Of a DNA stretch of 64,000 bases, positions 9,108-17,590 are shown piece by piece. Location of the stretch: contig CAWFMC010000009.1 in assembly GCA_963816725.1 (NCBI GenBank), forward strand, positions 1-64,000, given 5' to 3'. The notes below the pieces were generated by a model. The model was not told where the DNA came from, did no database searches, and worked only from the letters and a program-made list of their open reading frames with translations. The DNA is from CAVSUB01 sp963816725. Lineage in GTDB: Bacteria; Acidobacteriota; Vicinamibacteria; Vicinamibacterales; 2-12-FULL-66-21. The position numbers and the translations under genes were made by a program. Within the stretch, counting starts at the first letter, position 1, and each line of letters opens with the position of its first letter.

Positions 9108-9461
9108 GGTCCATCTCCGAAGTTCTGTCGCGTCCCGGCGAGGGCCAGGGTGAATTTTCACCCTGGTCGCGGGCCGCGGCGGTTGGCTGAAAGCGGCGCG
9201 ATCTCGCGACCCGCGGCGGTGGCTGGCGGTCAGTCCCGGCGCCCGGCACCATGCACGTGCCTGCGGGGCTCCGCATCGTGGCGCGCGCGGACGCCGTAAT
9301 GGTGTCGTGGCTGGCGTCCGCCATACTCGCGGTGAAACGACGCCTCGCCCTATAGATCGTGAACGGCCCGGGAAAGACGACAGGCGGGACGAACATCCAA
9401 TCGCGAACGCCCTTACACTCTTGCCAGGTGTGCTAACACTCGAGATGAAAGGATTTGTGCC
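9108..9461. other. Divergent intergenic region, 354 bp
   Basis: This stretch separates the protease gene (leftward) from a secreted protein gene (rightward) and must hold both promoters. I see no convincing -10/-35 pair and no conserved small gene. The A/T content rises just before 9462, where AAAGGA serves as ribosome binding site. Confidence 0.4.
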
Positions 9462-10286
9462 ATGCGCGTGTTCATTGGTAGTGCGTCGGCGGCGGTTCTC
9501 GCGTTCACGCTGTCGGCCGGCCCTGCGGCCCAGGGACCCCCGCCAGCCGCGCCGCAGGGCGGGCAGGCGACGCCGCCTCAAGGCGGCATGCCGCCGCAGG
9601 GCGGTGCGCGCGGCGGGGGCGGCCGGCAGGCGGCCGGCGGCCCCGATCCGGCTCGGGTCATCCCGGGCGGGGGAGTGCTGGTCCCGGGCTGGACCGGCAA
9701 GGTCGATGCGGCCGAAGCCGCCAACGGTCAGGTGCTGAACAACTCCAAGCTGTCGCAGGATGGGGCGGCGCTGCACGTCGAGACGGGACCGGCGACGACC
9801 TACTGGAATCCGGCGAATCGCGGGACCGGCACCTACACGGTCAAGGCCACGTTCACCGAGGCCAAGTACATGAACGCGAACAGCCATCCGCACCCCTACG
9901 GCATCATGGTCGCGGGCAACGACCTCGGCACGCCGCAACAGAGCTACCTCTATTGCTCGGCCTACGGCAACGGCAACTTCATCGTCCGGGGCTTCGGCCC
10001 GTCCGAGAACGCCACGACGGACACGGTGTTCAGCCTGACCGGGCGCGGCGCCGCGAACGATGCGGTGCACAAGGCGGCCGGCCCAGGCCAGCCCGTGACG
10101 CAGGACATCGCGGTGACGGTCAAGCCCGATAGTGTCGAGTGCGCCATCAACGGCACGGTGGTGGGGACGTATCCCAAGGCCGACCTGGTCGCGCCTGGCA
10201 AGCTGAAGTCCACGGATGGCGTCTACGGCATCCGGTTCTCGCACAACACCGACGCCACGGTGACGGGCCTCACGCTCGTCAAGTAG
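9462..10286 (+). CDS. Secreted concanavalin-like protein of unknown function with Gly/Pro/Gln-rich N-terminus
   Basis: The 274-residue product has a clear signal peptide (cleavage near PAAQG). A low-complexity segment with repeated PPQGG units follows (about residues 25-60). The remaining 200 residues form a beta-rich domain with TYTVKATFTEAKYMN and a final YGIRFSHNTDATVTGLTLVK. That end resembles concanavalin-like/LamG-type domains of exported carbohydrate-related proteins. No catalytic motif is evident. AAAGGA lies upstream of the ATG. It precedes a Gfo/Idh/MocA gene on the same strand and is followed by its own terminator-like hairpin. Confidence 0.75.
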   Translation: MRVFIGSASAAVLAFTLSAGPAAQGPPPAAPQGGQATPPQGGMPPQGGARGGGGRQAAGGPDPARVIPGGGVLVPGWTGKVDAAEAANGQVLNNSKLSQDGAALHVETGPATTYWNPANRGTGTYTVKATFTEAKYMNANSHPHPYGIMVAGNDLGTPQQSYLYCSAYGNGNFIVRGFGPSENATTDTVFSLTGRGAANDAVHKAAGPGQPVTQDIAVTVKPDSVECAINGTVVGTYPKADLVAPGKLKSTDGVYGIRFSHNTDATVTGLTLVK

Positions 10287-10299
10287 AGCGCGCAGCAAC

Positions 10300-10328
10300 G
10301 GCGGCGCCTCGCAGCGCTGGGCGCCGCC
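10300..10328 (+). terminator. GC-rich hairpin after the secreted protein gene
   Basis: Arms GGCGGCGCC (10300-10308) and GGCGCCGCC (10320-10328) are perfect complements around an 11-nt loop. The hairpin begins 14 nt after the stop codon. No T-tract follows, so termination efficiency is uncertain. Confidence 0.55.
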
Positions 10329-10425
10329 GCCGGCGCCGGTCAATAGTGAATCACTCGTGGGCTGCGGCGGCGGGCAGCGCACGTCTCGGCGATAGCGATA
10401 GGAGCAGGGAAAAGGAGAGTCGTAG

Positions 10426-11851
10426 ATGGAACGACGAGATTTTCTGAAGACCGGCGCGGCGGCGGCGGCGGTCGCGGCGGCCAAGCCGCTCTTCGCGTGG
10501 CAGGGCGCGAACGACCGCGTGCGGATGGGCGTCATCGGCATGGGCGGGCGTGCGGCGCGGGTGTTCGACTCGCTGACGCGGCACCAGGACTGCCAGTTCA
10601 CGGTCGGGTGTGAGGTGAGTCAGGCCAAGCTCCAGGGCTTCCAGTCGGCCAACCGGCCACTCGCGCAGATTCCCATCGTCGCCGACTACCGGCGCGTGCT
10701 CGATCGCAACGATATCGACGCGGTGCTGATCGGCACGCCGGATTTCTCACACGCCAAGATCACCGCCGACGCACTCGCCGCGGGCAAGCACGTGTACGTC
10801 GAGAAGCCGATCTCGAACAGCATCCCCAGGGTCAACATGATGCTGGACGCGTACAACAAGTATTCGAACCTGGTGGTCCAGGTCGGGACCCAGCAGCGCA
10901 GCTGGGATCACTTCCAGGAAGCGAAGCGGGTCCTGCAGGAGAAGCTCGATCCGATCACGCACGTGCTCATCCAGCAGCCAGGGGCGTACTCGGCGAACAA
11001 GCAGGATCCGGTGCCGGTGCCCGCCGGTCTCGATTGGGATCTGTGGCAGGTCGACGCGCCGAAGAAGCCGTTCAAGCAGGGCTACCTCGGATTCCGCGGC
11101 TGGTGGGAGTACGGGAGCGGCCTCATCGGCGACTGGGGCGCGCATCATGTCGACGTCGCCAACTGGTTCACGGACGCCGACGCCAAGGCGCCCGTGAAGA
11201 CGTCGGCGGTCGGTTTCTATTCCAACCCGAACATCGATCCGGAGTGCGTCTACAACCAGTTCTCGATCGCCTGGCAGTTCGACACGCACATCGTGACGTT
11301 TGCCAACAGCGTTTATCCGCGTCCCAACTTCGCCGATCCCAAGACGCCCGACATCGAGGGCTGGGGCGTGTTCTTCTTCGCCGGCAATGGCACGCTGCAG
11401 GTCAATCGCATGGGATGGGCCCTCCGGCCGCCGGTTGCCACGACGCGAAACAGGGTCGGGCCCGAAGCGCCTCCCGGCGCCGGGAACGTACAGCTGGGGA
11501 CCGCGAACGCGGCGCCCGCGGCAGGAGCGGGGGCGGGCGGCGCCGGGCACGGGCCGCGGCGGGCGCGGGGGCGCCGGCGGCCCTGGCGGCGGCCGGGGCG
11601 GCGGCGGTGGCAAGCCGACGGTCGACCTGAACGTCTACATCAACCCGCGGGGCGCGGTCGAAGAGGACTACCCGCTGCACGTGCACACCCGCAATTTCCT
11701 CGACTGCCTCAAGGCGAAGAACCGCAAGACCGCCGCGCCGATGGAGGTCGGCTACAACTCGGCCCTGCCGTGCCTGCTGGCGCTCGAAGCCATGCAGCAG
11801 AACCGCGTCCTGGGGTGGGACGCCGCGGCACGCACGTCAAAGGCGTTGTAG
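10426..11851 (+). CDS. Tat-exported Gfo/Idh/MocA family oxidoreductase (frameshifted near 11545)
   Basis: The product starts with a twin-arginine signal (RRDFLKTGAAAAAVAAAK). It has an N-terminal Rossmann fold (VRMGVIGMGGRAARV), the EKPIS catalytic-lysine motif near residue 125, and GDWGAHHVDVAN in the substrate domain. These are hallmarks of NAD(P)-dependent sugar or inositol dehydrogenases. Frame 1 is good to about 11540. The true C-terminus (KPTVDLNVYINPRGAVEEDY, ending AARTSKAL at 11851) is in frame 2 after a glycine-rich linker. One extra base in that G-rich tract explains the break. GGAGAG lies upstream of the ATG. About 475 residues when joined. Confidence 0.85.
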
Positions 11852-11865
11852 TCCCACGCTCATGA

Positions 11866-11911
11866 TGAAGCGGGTCGTGCGGCGAGTACGCTCGCGGCAC
11901 GACCCGCTTCA
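11866..11911. terminator. 21-bp stem hairpin with TACG tetraloop
   Basis: Arms TGAAGCGGGTCGTGC (11866-11880) and its exact complement at 11897-11911 are extended inward by six further positions, one of them mismatched, around a TACG loop (11887-11890). It starts 14 nt after the oxidoreductase stop codon. It is the strongest hairpin I noticed in the window. No U-tract follows. Confidence 0.65.
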
Positions 11912-12168
11912 GAACCGGTGGCCCCGCGTTTCTGGAGTCGGGCCGCTTGCCGGACGGGCCCACGGAATTTCGGAGTCGCCTCAGCGGGCGCGCCGCGCGG
12001 CCTGCGCTGAACCCGGGCGAAAGCGCATTGCGGCTGGTCTGGCACCCGTGGCACGCAAGCTGCGAGGCGCTGATCCGTCGCCGTGCTATCGCTGTGTCGC
12101 CGAACCGGAGGGTGGTGCGAGATGTCCAGGATTCACGAGTTCAACCGGCTCACCTCACTCGCCTGACT

Positions 12169-12792
12169 GTGCGCCGTCTTAGTGTCGTCGCGGAGCGCGT
12201 CGCCTGGACGTTCGGTTCGGTGTGCCTGCTGACGTACGGCGTCATGCACGTCGACGGCGCCGTGGGCGCTCGGCAGGAGCTCGCGCGTGTTGCGCAGGTC
12301 CAGTCGGCGACGGTTGCCTCGCCCCGGCCGCCGGACATGAGCCTCTGGGGTTCGGAGCGTATCACCGCGTGGCGCCGCGCCTCGCTCGAACCCGCGCCGC
12401 CTCCCCTCGCCGTCCTGCGCATCCCGAAGATCCACCTCGAGGTTCCGGTCCTGCCCGGCACCGACGACTTCACTCTAAACCGCGCGGTCGGCCACATCGA
12501 AGACACGGCACTGCCGGGCGCGGACGGCAACTCCGGAATCGCCGGGCATCGCGACGGCTTTTTCAGAGGCTTGAAAGATGTCGTCCGGGGTGACGACATC
12601 GAGCTGGAAACCCTGCGAGGAAAGGAGATGTACCGCATCGACGCGATCTGGGTGGTGTCACCCGAAGACGTTGCGGTCCTCGACCCGACGCCCACCCGCT
12701 CGCTGACGCTGGTGACGTGTTACCCGTTCTACCACATCGGCCCAGCACCGCAACGCTACATCGTCCGAGCCGGACGGGTGGAGCGGAAATAG
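12169..12792 (+). CDS. Class D-type sortase (transpeptidase)
   Basis: The product has an N-terminal membrane anchor (WTFGSVCLLTYGVMHVDG). The sortase barrel follows with LRIPKIHLEVPV, the catalytic-His motif GIAGHRDGFF, the catalytic-Cys motif TLVTCYPF and the arginine in APQRYIVRA. This pattern matches class D sortases, which cleave LPxTA/LPxTG-like signals and join the protein to a surface amine. I place the start at a GTG (12169). A better Shine-Dalgarno (GGAGG, 12107-12111) precedes an ATG at 12122 that opens MSRIHEFNRLTSLA in the neighbouring frame. A single lost base near 12160 would fuse that start to this frame. A likely substrate is encoded at 14067-14729. Confidence 0.88.
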   Translation: MRRLSVVAERVAWTFGSVCLLTYGVMHVDGAVGARQELARVAQVQSATVASPRPPDMSLWGSERITAWRRASLEPAPPPLAVLRIPKIHLEVPVLPGTDDFTLNRAVGHIEDTALPGADGNSGIAGHRDGFFRGLKDVVRGDDIELETLRGKEMYRIDAIWVVSPEDVAVLDPTPTRSLTLVTCYPFYHIGPAPQRYIVRAGRVERK

Positions 12793-12879
12793 CGGGGGCT
12801 TTATCACCCGTGCGGCGGGGCGGGCGCCTGAAGTTCCCCGATCGCCGGCGATGTGAGTTCCGGCAGCACAGGAGGCACA

Positions 12880-13638
12880 GTGTTCTCTAAACTCTCGGCC
12901 GAGTTCCTCGGTACGTTCTGGCTCGTTCTTGGCGGTTGCGGCAGCGCGGTCCTGGCGGCCGCCTTTCCCAGCCTGGGCATCGGGTTCGCGGGGGTGTCGC
13001 TGGCCTTCGGCCTGACGGTGCTGAGCGGGGCCTACGCGCTCGGCCCGGTCTCGGGCGGCCATTTCAATCCGGCAGTGTCCGTCGGTCTCTGGGCCGGCGG
13101 TCGGTTTCCGGCGTCGCTGCTGTTGCCGTACGCCGTGGCCCAGGTGCTCGGTGGCATCGTCGGGGCCGGCGTCCTGTACCTGATCGCCAGCGGCCGCGCC
13201 GATTTCAGCCTGGCGGCCGGGTTCGCCTCGAACGGGTATGGCGCGCACTCGCCTGGTGAATATTCGCTGGTGGCCGGACTGGTGTGCGAGATCGTGATGA
13301 CGTTCATGTTCCTCGTGGTGATTCTCGGGACGACTCACGAACGAGCCCCGGTTGGATTCGCCGGGCTCGCGATCGGTCTTGCCCTGACACTCATTCATCT
13401 CATCTCGATCCCGGTGACGAACACCTCCGTGAATCCGGCGCGCAGCACGGCGACCGCGGTGTTCGTCGGCGGCTGGGCGGTACAGCAGTTGTGGCTGTTC
13501 TGGCTGGCCCCGGTGGTCGGTGCGGCGCTGGCCGGCTTTACGCATCGGGCGCTGCTCGAAGGACAGGTCGCCGAACCAGCGATCACCGGCCGCGGGCCGG
13601 TCGCCGAACCGGCGATTGCCGGCCGCAGCCGCGCCTGA
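12880..13638 (+). CDS. aqpZ: Aquaporin (MIP family, AqpZ-like water channel)
   Basis: The 252-residue protein has six hydrophobic segments and the two half-helix NPA motifs, GGHFNPAVSVG near residue 60 and TSVNPARST near 185. A Phe/His/Arg-type selectivity filter fits a water-selective channel rather than a glycerol facilitator. The GTG start at 12880 is chosen because AGGAGG (12870-12875) lies directly upstream; an in-frame ATG at 12853 has no such site. The C-terminal tail repeats VAEPAITGRGP/VAEPAIAGRS. It lies 87 nt after the sortase gene on the same strand and is followed by a strong hairpin. Confidence 0.93.
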   Translation: MFSKLSAEFLGTFWLVLGGCGSAVLAAAFPSLGIGFAGVSLAFGLTVLSGAYALGPVSGGHFNPAVSVGLWAGGRFPASLLLPYAVAQVLGGIVGAGVLYLIASGRADFSLAAGFASNGYGAHSPGEYSLVAGLVCEIVMTFMFLVVILGTTHERAPVGFAGLAIGLALTLIHLISIPVTNTSVNPARSTATAVFVGGWAVQQLWLFWLAPVVGAALAGFTHRALLEGQVAEPAITGRGPVAEPAIAGRSRA

Positions 13639-13670
13639 ACGGCGGCCTCCTGCGCGACCACGACCCGCCT

Positions 13671-13702
13671 TCGCACGGCAGCGAGCCAACGCTGCCGTGC
13701 GA
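13671..13702 (+). terminator. 13-bp perfect hairpin after aqpZ
   Basis: Arms TCGCACGGCAGCG (13671-13683) and CGCTGCCGTGCGA (13690-13702) are exact complements with a 6-nt loop. The element starts 32 nt after the aquaporin stop in a convergent intergenic region. It probably ends the rightward transcript. Confidence 0.6.
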
Positions 13703-13955
13703 CACCATCACCGCACCAACTGACCAGGCTCGAGGACCGCACCGCTGCAGCCCGCCAGCGGCGCCCGGCCTGACATCGGTCAGTGACAAGTTAAGTCCAT
13801 TGGCCGCCCGGGCGCATCGCGCGTCCCGGCGCGACGCGGGCATTACGCCAGGTACTGCCCGGCGAACGCGCTCGATTCAGCCGCAACGCAACGCGCGGCG
13901 GCGTCAGGTGGCGCCGCCGCCGCATTTTCTCTGAAGAGGGTAGTGGCGAAATCGC

Positions 13956-13991
13956 CGCACTCAGGAGCGGCGCGATGCCGTCCTGAGTGCG
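13956..13991 (-). terminator. 11-bp hairpin, probable terminator of the leftward LPKTA gene
   Basis: Arms CGCACTCAGGA (13956-13966) and TCCTGAGTGCG (13981-13991) are perfect complements and enclose a further GC-rich inner pairing. The site is 75 nt past the stop of the LPKTA-protein gene. With the aqpZ hairpin it occupies the 428-bp convergent gap 13639-14066, in which I see no gene. Confidence 0.45.
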
Positions 13992-14066
13992 AAACTGGAA
14001 GGTCGGGCGACCCTCGTTACGAAAGGTGTGGATGCAGGTTGGAGGTCGCGCTGCCTGTGTAGCGCC

Positions 14067-14729
14067 TCACACCTGCTGTCGGAGACGGAACGAGCGGAGC
14101 ATCAGACCGGCTGCGAGGAAGAGCAACCCGGCCAACCCAATCGCCGGAATCTGACTGGCGGTCTTGGGCAGCTTCTTAGGCTCGGCAGGTGCTGGCGCTG
14201 CCGGTGACGGCGTGGCCGCGGGTGCCGCCGAGGGCTGCGCCGCGGGGCGCGGCTCGGCCATCTGCGCGGGCGCCGGCTGACGTGCACCGCTCGTAGAAGG
14301 AGGCGTCGGCGGGACGACCGGCACCAGCTTGGCCGACGCGACGTCGAGCTCACGCAGGTTGTCCGGATCCTTGCTGCTTTCGCTCTCCAGCCGGCCCTTG
14401 ATCTCGACCCACTTGCCAAGCATCGAGTCCTTCATCGAGGCTTTCTCGGGGTTGTCGAGCATCAGCGCATCCGCAGTATTTTCTGCGGTGCACGAGGCCT
14501 CCGGTACGCTCGCGACGGGGCCCTTCTTCGGGCGCGCCAACACGTACTTTCCAGCCTTTCCGCCCTTAATCGTCTCGCCACGAACCAAACATCCCACCGC
14601 GGTTACCTGCCCGCCCTGATTCTGCGGCAGCAGGTTCCCGTCGCGACGCTGCGCGTACGCCGGGTCGACCGACACCAGCGTGAACGCAGCGACGACGACC
14701 GTTGCACCATACATTGTGTGAAAAGCCAT
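14067..14729 (-). CDS. Secreted protein with C-terminal LPKTA sorting signal (probable sortase substrate)
   Basis: The 220-residue product has a signal peptide (cleavage near PAYAQ), a compact domain with two cysteines (AVGCLVRGE and EASCTAEN) and an Ala/Pro-rich linker. It ends with LPKTAS, the hydrophobic stretch IPAIGLAGLLFLAAGLML and a basic tail RSFRLRQQV. That tripartite end is a cell wall/surface sorting signal of the LPxTA kind used by class D sortases. The start at 14729 is fixed by AGGAGG (14737-14742) seven bases upstream. The central domain (VTAVGCLVRG, then WVEIKGRLE) resembles small OB-like secreted proteins. A matching sortase gene lies 1.3 kb away. Confidence 0.8.
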   Translation of the reverse strand: MAFHTMYGATVVVAAFTLVSVDPAYAQRRDGNLLPQNQGGQVTAVGCLVRGETIKGGKAGKYVLARPKKGPVASVPEASCTAENTADALMLDNPEKASMKDSMLGKWVEIKGRLESESSKDPDNLRELDVASAKLVPVVPPTPPSTSGARQPAPAQMAEPRPAAQPSAAPAATPSPAAPAPAEPKKLPKTASQIPAIGLAGLLFLAAGLMLRSFRLRQQV

Positions 14730-15073
14730 CCCTAGACCTCCTACTGCCGCGGACAGCAACAACCGATCCGCTCGTCACTGGCCGCAATCACTCCGTCCGT
14801 GGCGCGGCGCCAGACGATCGGGCCGCCTCGCTTGCGTCAATCGCGCCGAGATACACGTCGATTCTCAGCGGCGCGGGCGTTATCTCCGGACGGACGCCCC
14901 GACGCCGTTCGGGGCCACTCGCGCACGGTATTCCGTGGTGCCCACGGTATTCGGTATGCGGGAACAGGCAGTGACAGCTCGGGCGGCGGCGGGGTGGTGG
15001 CGGAAGTGAGGTCAGCCCGCCGCAAGCCGCGGCGGGGTGCTGTGAGGGCGTCGACTGGCAAGTGCCGGCCCGA
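14730..15073. other. Intergenic region upstream of the LPKTA gene, 344 bp
   Basis: It lies between the start of the LPKTA gene and the stop of the upstream, same-strand gene at 15074. It contains the ribosome binding site AGGAGG at 14737-14742. I see no small gene, no strong hairpin and no clear promoter. Confidence 0.35.
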
Positions 15074-16339
15074 TTACGGGGCGCAGCGCCTCTCGGTAAT
15101 CTGCCGCACTTTGTCTTCGAAGGCCGCGACCCACCCGTCCGCCCCCGTATACGACTTTCCAGTGGCGGGATTGCGCCAGACACTGTCTTCGGCGAGCTTG
15201 TCCACGCGGGCGGACATCATGAGCGCGCGCACGTGCGCGTCGGTCAGGAGGCGCAGCCGCCCCTCCAGGAACGCCCGCCCCCCCTCCCCGATGCGAGGGT
15301 CGCCCCGGCCGCCGTCGCCTGCGGCCATTGAAACCGTGAGATTACCCCGGCACTCCGCCGGCTCGCCCGAGGAGGACTCCTTGGCCGGCTTGAAGATCGG
15401 GCGATTGGTCCAGGCCTTCAGGTTCATCTTCGACGTCGCCTTGCTCATCCGCCCGGCGCCGCCGAACGTCGAACCGGTATCTTGCACGACAATCAGCGGC
15501 TCACTGCAGGCCGGGCTGTCAGGGCGCTCGAAGAACACCCCTTCTCCGGTGCTTCCCTCCAATGGATGCGTCTCACCGGCGCGGAGGTCGAGCGCGCTGC
15601 GGCACTCGAGCCGCTGCTGCTCCGGCTTCCGATCGCCATGCTGGATGAACACGGCGAGCAGCGTGAGCGCGTCGAAATGCGTGCGCTGCCGCGTGCGCAG
15701 CGGGCCTTCCGGCAGGTTCGCGATCGCCTCGTCGACCTCGCCCCATCGCCACCCCTGGTCCGCGTCGTTGCCCTCGACCATGACCAGGCGGGTCATCTCC
15801 GGCTGGAACGTGGCGAGATAGGTGCGTTTGGCGGGCGTGCCCTCGCCGGACATCGGGTTGTTCGGGCAGTCGAGACAGTCGACCGTGATCGGATAGATCG
15901 GATCAGAAACGAATCCGAGCGCCCACATCAGTTTCGCGGCAGCGACGGCGGAAAAGATTTCCCGGTTGCCGTCTTTCGTACCGTCGCTGAATTTCACGCG
16001 AATTGTGGTACCGTCCGCGGTCACGCACGAGAACTTGGGCGTGTTGCCGCCGAGCGCCTTCCCGGCTTTCGCGAAATGGCACGGGAGCGGCTCGCCGCGG
16101 ATCGCCGCCGAGAGCGATTCGGACGGACGCTTGAGCGGCCGCCCCGCTCGCAGCATTTCGGGAGTGATGTCTCCGGGATCGGACCAAATCACGGCGGTCG
16201 CCAGATAGTGCAGCCGCTGTTGGGGGCCCGCGACGTGCACGAACGCAATGTGGCTGTCGCTCTGGGCAGCCACATGGACGGCGAGTACCAGGCCAGCAAC
16301 CGCGATTCCCGCAGCTGGCGTCAGAAATTTTGCGGACAT
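15074..16339 (-). CDS. Secreted protein with possible atypical kinase (HipA/FAM20-like) fold
   Basis: The 421-residue protein has a signal peptide (LVLAVHVAAQS). Its middle shows a spacing typical of atypical lipid/protein kinases. There is a lysine strand (IRVKFSDG), a helix with a conserved acid (GNREIFSAVAAAKLMWALGF), an HGDRKPEQQ loop resembling a catalytic Asp..Asn/Gln loop, and a DTGSTFGG segment where DFG-like metal binding is expected. I recognise this as a pattern shared by poorly characterised exported acidobacterial proteins, but no activity is established. Seven or more cysteines support an extracytoplasmic location. It could equally be an inactive fold. The ATG at 16339 lacks a strong Shine-Dalgarno. 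Confidence 0.65.
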   Translation of the reverse strand: MSAKFLTPAAGIAVAGLVLAVHVAAQSDSHIAFVHVAGPQQRLHYLATAVIWSDPGDITPEMLRAGRPLKRPSESLSAAIRGEPLPCHFAKAGKALGGNTPKFSCVTADGTTIRVKFSDGTKDGNREIFSAVAAAKLMWALGFVSDPIYPITVDCLDCPNNPMSGEGTPAKRTYLATFQPEMTRLVMVEGNDADQGWRWGEVDEAIANLPEGPLRTRQRTHFDALTLLAVFIQHGDRKPEQQRLECRSALDLRAGETHPLEGSTGEGVFFERPDSPACSEPLIVVQDTGSTFGGAGRMSKATSKMNLKAWTNRPIFKPAKESSSGEPAECRGNLTVSMAAGDGGRGDPRIGEGGRAFLEGRLRLLTDAHVRALMMSARVDKLAEDSVWRNPATGKSYTGADGWVAAFEDKVRQITERRCAP

Positions 16340-17008
16340 GGTCGACCAACCCTTGGATTGTCGTCGTCATCCGGCGCGGTCCGGAATCAGAGCGGCTCTG
16401 AATGACGGGCTCGACGACCGGCGAGCAAGCTCCGTTCCGTTGGCGACGAGGAACAGAACCTGCGAGTTTTTGCGTCCACGGCGCCTCCCGGCGGGGGCCT
16501 CAGGCCGAGCGCACGGGGTTTCGGAGTGACTCCGCTGGACCGGAGTATGCGACCTGGAGGGAGAGTGAAAAGAGCCGTCATTCCTGTGGCCCCGGCCCTG
16601 GCACGCGACGTGCGCTGGGGGCCGGGCGGTCGCGGCACAGGGGTGGTGTCGCTCCCTCCGAACGACCGGTGCAGGTCTGTCGCGAGTGCAACCTGTATCA
16701 GGTGGGAACGCGTGTACATCCCGACACCCCTTCACCGGAGGCCATCAAGTCCGTGTCGCGCTGGCGTTCGGGTCGAAAGATCTGCTGGCGCCGACGCACA
16801 CCCAGGCAGGCCGCTGAGAAAGGGCGGCCTGATGTGAAATGGCAAATGGCAGATGTGAAAACACTGGGGTTTGCCATCTTCCATCTGACATCCGCCATGC
16901 AGGATGCGTTTTTCAGCCGTCCTGCTGGGTGGTTGGTCCGCCGGACGTCGCGGCGAGGGAAGCCGGACCCGTCAGTCGTTCAAACAGCGCGTCGCGAGGA
17001 GCATTGAC
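16340..17008. other. Gene-poor stretch, 669 bp
   Basis: I find no convincing gene here; open frames in this stretch have the composition of random GC-rich DNA. It carries the second copy of the 40-bp repeat and the hairpin around it (16846-16910). The last part contains the ribosome binding site (GAGGAG) of the SYLF gene. Both flanking genes point away from this stretch, so their promoters should lie inside it. Confidence 0.45.
16846..16910. repeat. 40-bp dispersed repeat copy 2 within an imperfect hairpin
   Basis: Positions 16871-16910 match 1462-1501 at 39 of 40 bases. Here the repeat is joined to an inverted counterpart. ATGGCAGATGT (16846-16856) pairs with ACATCCGCCAT (16888-16898) at 10 of 11 positions. 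Short tandem-like words (ATGGCA repeated at 16839 and 16846) precede it. It looks like a small non-coding repeat family, perhaps a REP/MITE-like unit. Confidence 0.6.
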
Positions 17009-17572
17009 ATGAAGATGACCTACATCGCCGGCCTTGTGGTGGGTGCCGCCCTCCTCTTGGCGGCACACCCCTCGCCTGCCCAGGACAAGGGGAAGACCGC
17101 GGCCGCCGAGCTCGCCAGTGAGGCACAGGCAGCGTTGCAGCAGCTGTACGCCAGCGCGCCGATGGCCAAGGCGATCGGACCCAAGGCACTGGCGATCCTG
17201 GTGTTCCCGGAGGTGACCAAAGCCGGCCTCGGGATTGGCGGGCAATATGGAGAAGGCACGCTGCTGAAGAAGGGGACGGCGGCCGGGTACTACAAGACGA
17301 CCGGCGCGTCGATGGGCCTGCAGGCCGGGGCCCAGAAGTACGGCTACGCGATGTTCTTCATGAACGCCAAGGCCCTCGACGAGTTCGTCAACGCGAGCGG
17401 CTTCGAGGTCGGCGTCGGACCGAGTATCGTCCTGGTCGACGAGGGGATGGCGAAGAACACCACCACCTCGACCCTCAAGGACGACGTGTATGCCTTCGTT
17501 TTCGGGCAGAAGGGCCTGATGGCGGGGCTCGGGATTCAAGGTAACAAGATCAGCAGCATCACACCCAAGTAG
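17009..17572 (+). CDS. SYLF-domain (Ysc84-like) secreted lipid-binding protein
   Basis: The 187-residue product has a signal peptide (about 22 residues ending near PAQD) followed by a SYLF domain. Typical features are PKALAILVFPEVTKAGLGIGGQYGEG, the GYYKTTGAS strand and VGVGPSIVLVDEG. SYLF proteins bind phosphoinositides in eukaryotes; in bacteria they are periplasmic proteins of uncertain role. The start ATG at 17009 follows GAGGAG. The next gene begins 18 nt later with its own AGGAGG, so the two are likely an operon. Confidence 0.85.
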   Translation: MKMTYIAGLVVGAALLLAAHPSPAQDKGKTAAAELASEAQAALQQLYASAPMAKAIGPKALAILVFPEVTKAGLGIGGQYGEGTLLKKGTAAGYYKTTGASMGLQAGAQKYGYAMFFMNAKALDEFVNASGFEVGVGPSIVLVDEGMAKNTTTSTLKDDVYAFVFGQKGLMAGLGIQGNKISSITPK

Positions 17573-17590
17573 TTCAATCAAGGAGGACGT

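Noticed and set aside
16402..17007. 201-codon open frame in the stretch before the SYLF gene
   Set aside because: Composition is Arg/Pro/Gly-rich random translation, it runs through the repeat and overlaps the SYLF ribosome binding site; no domain or start signal.
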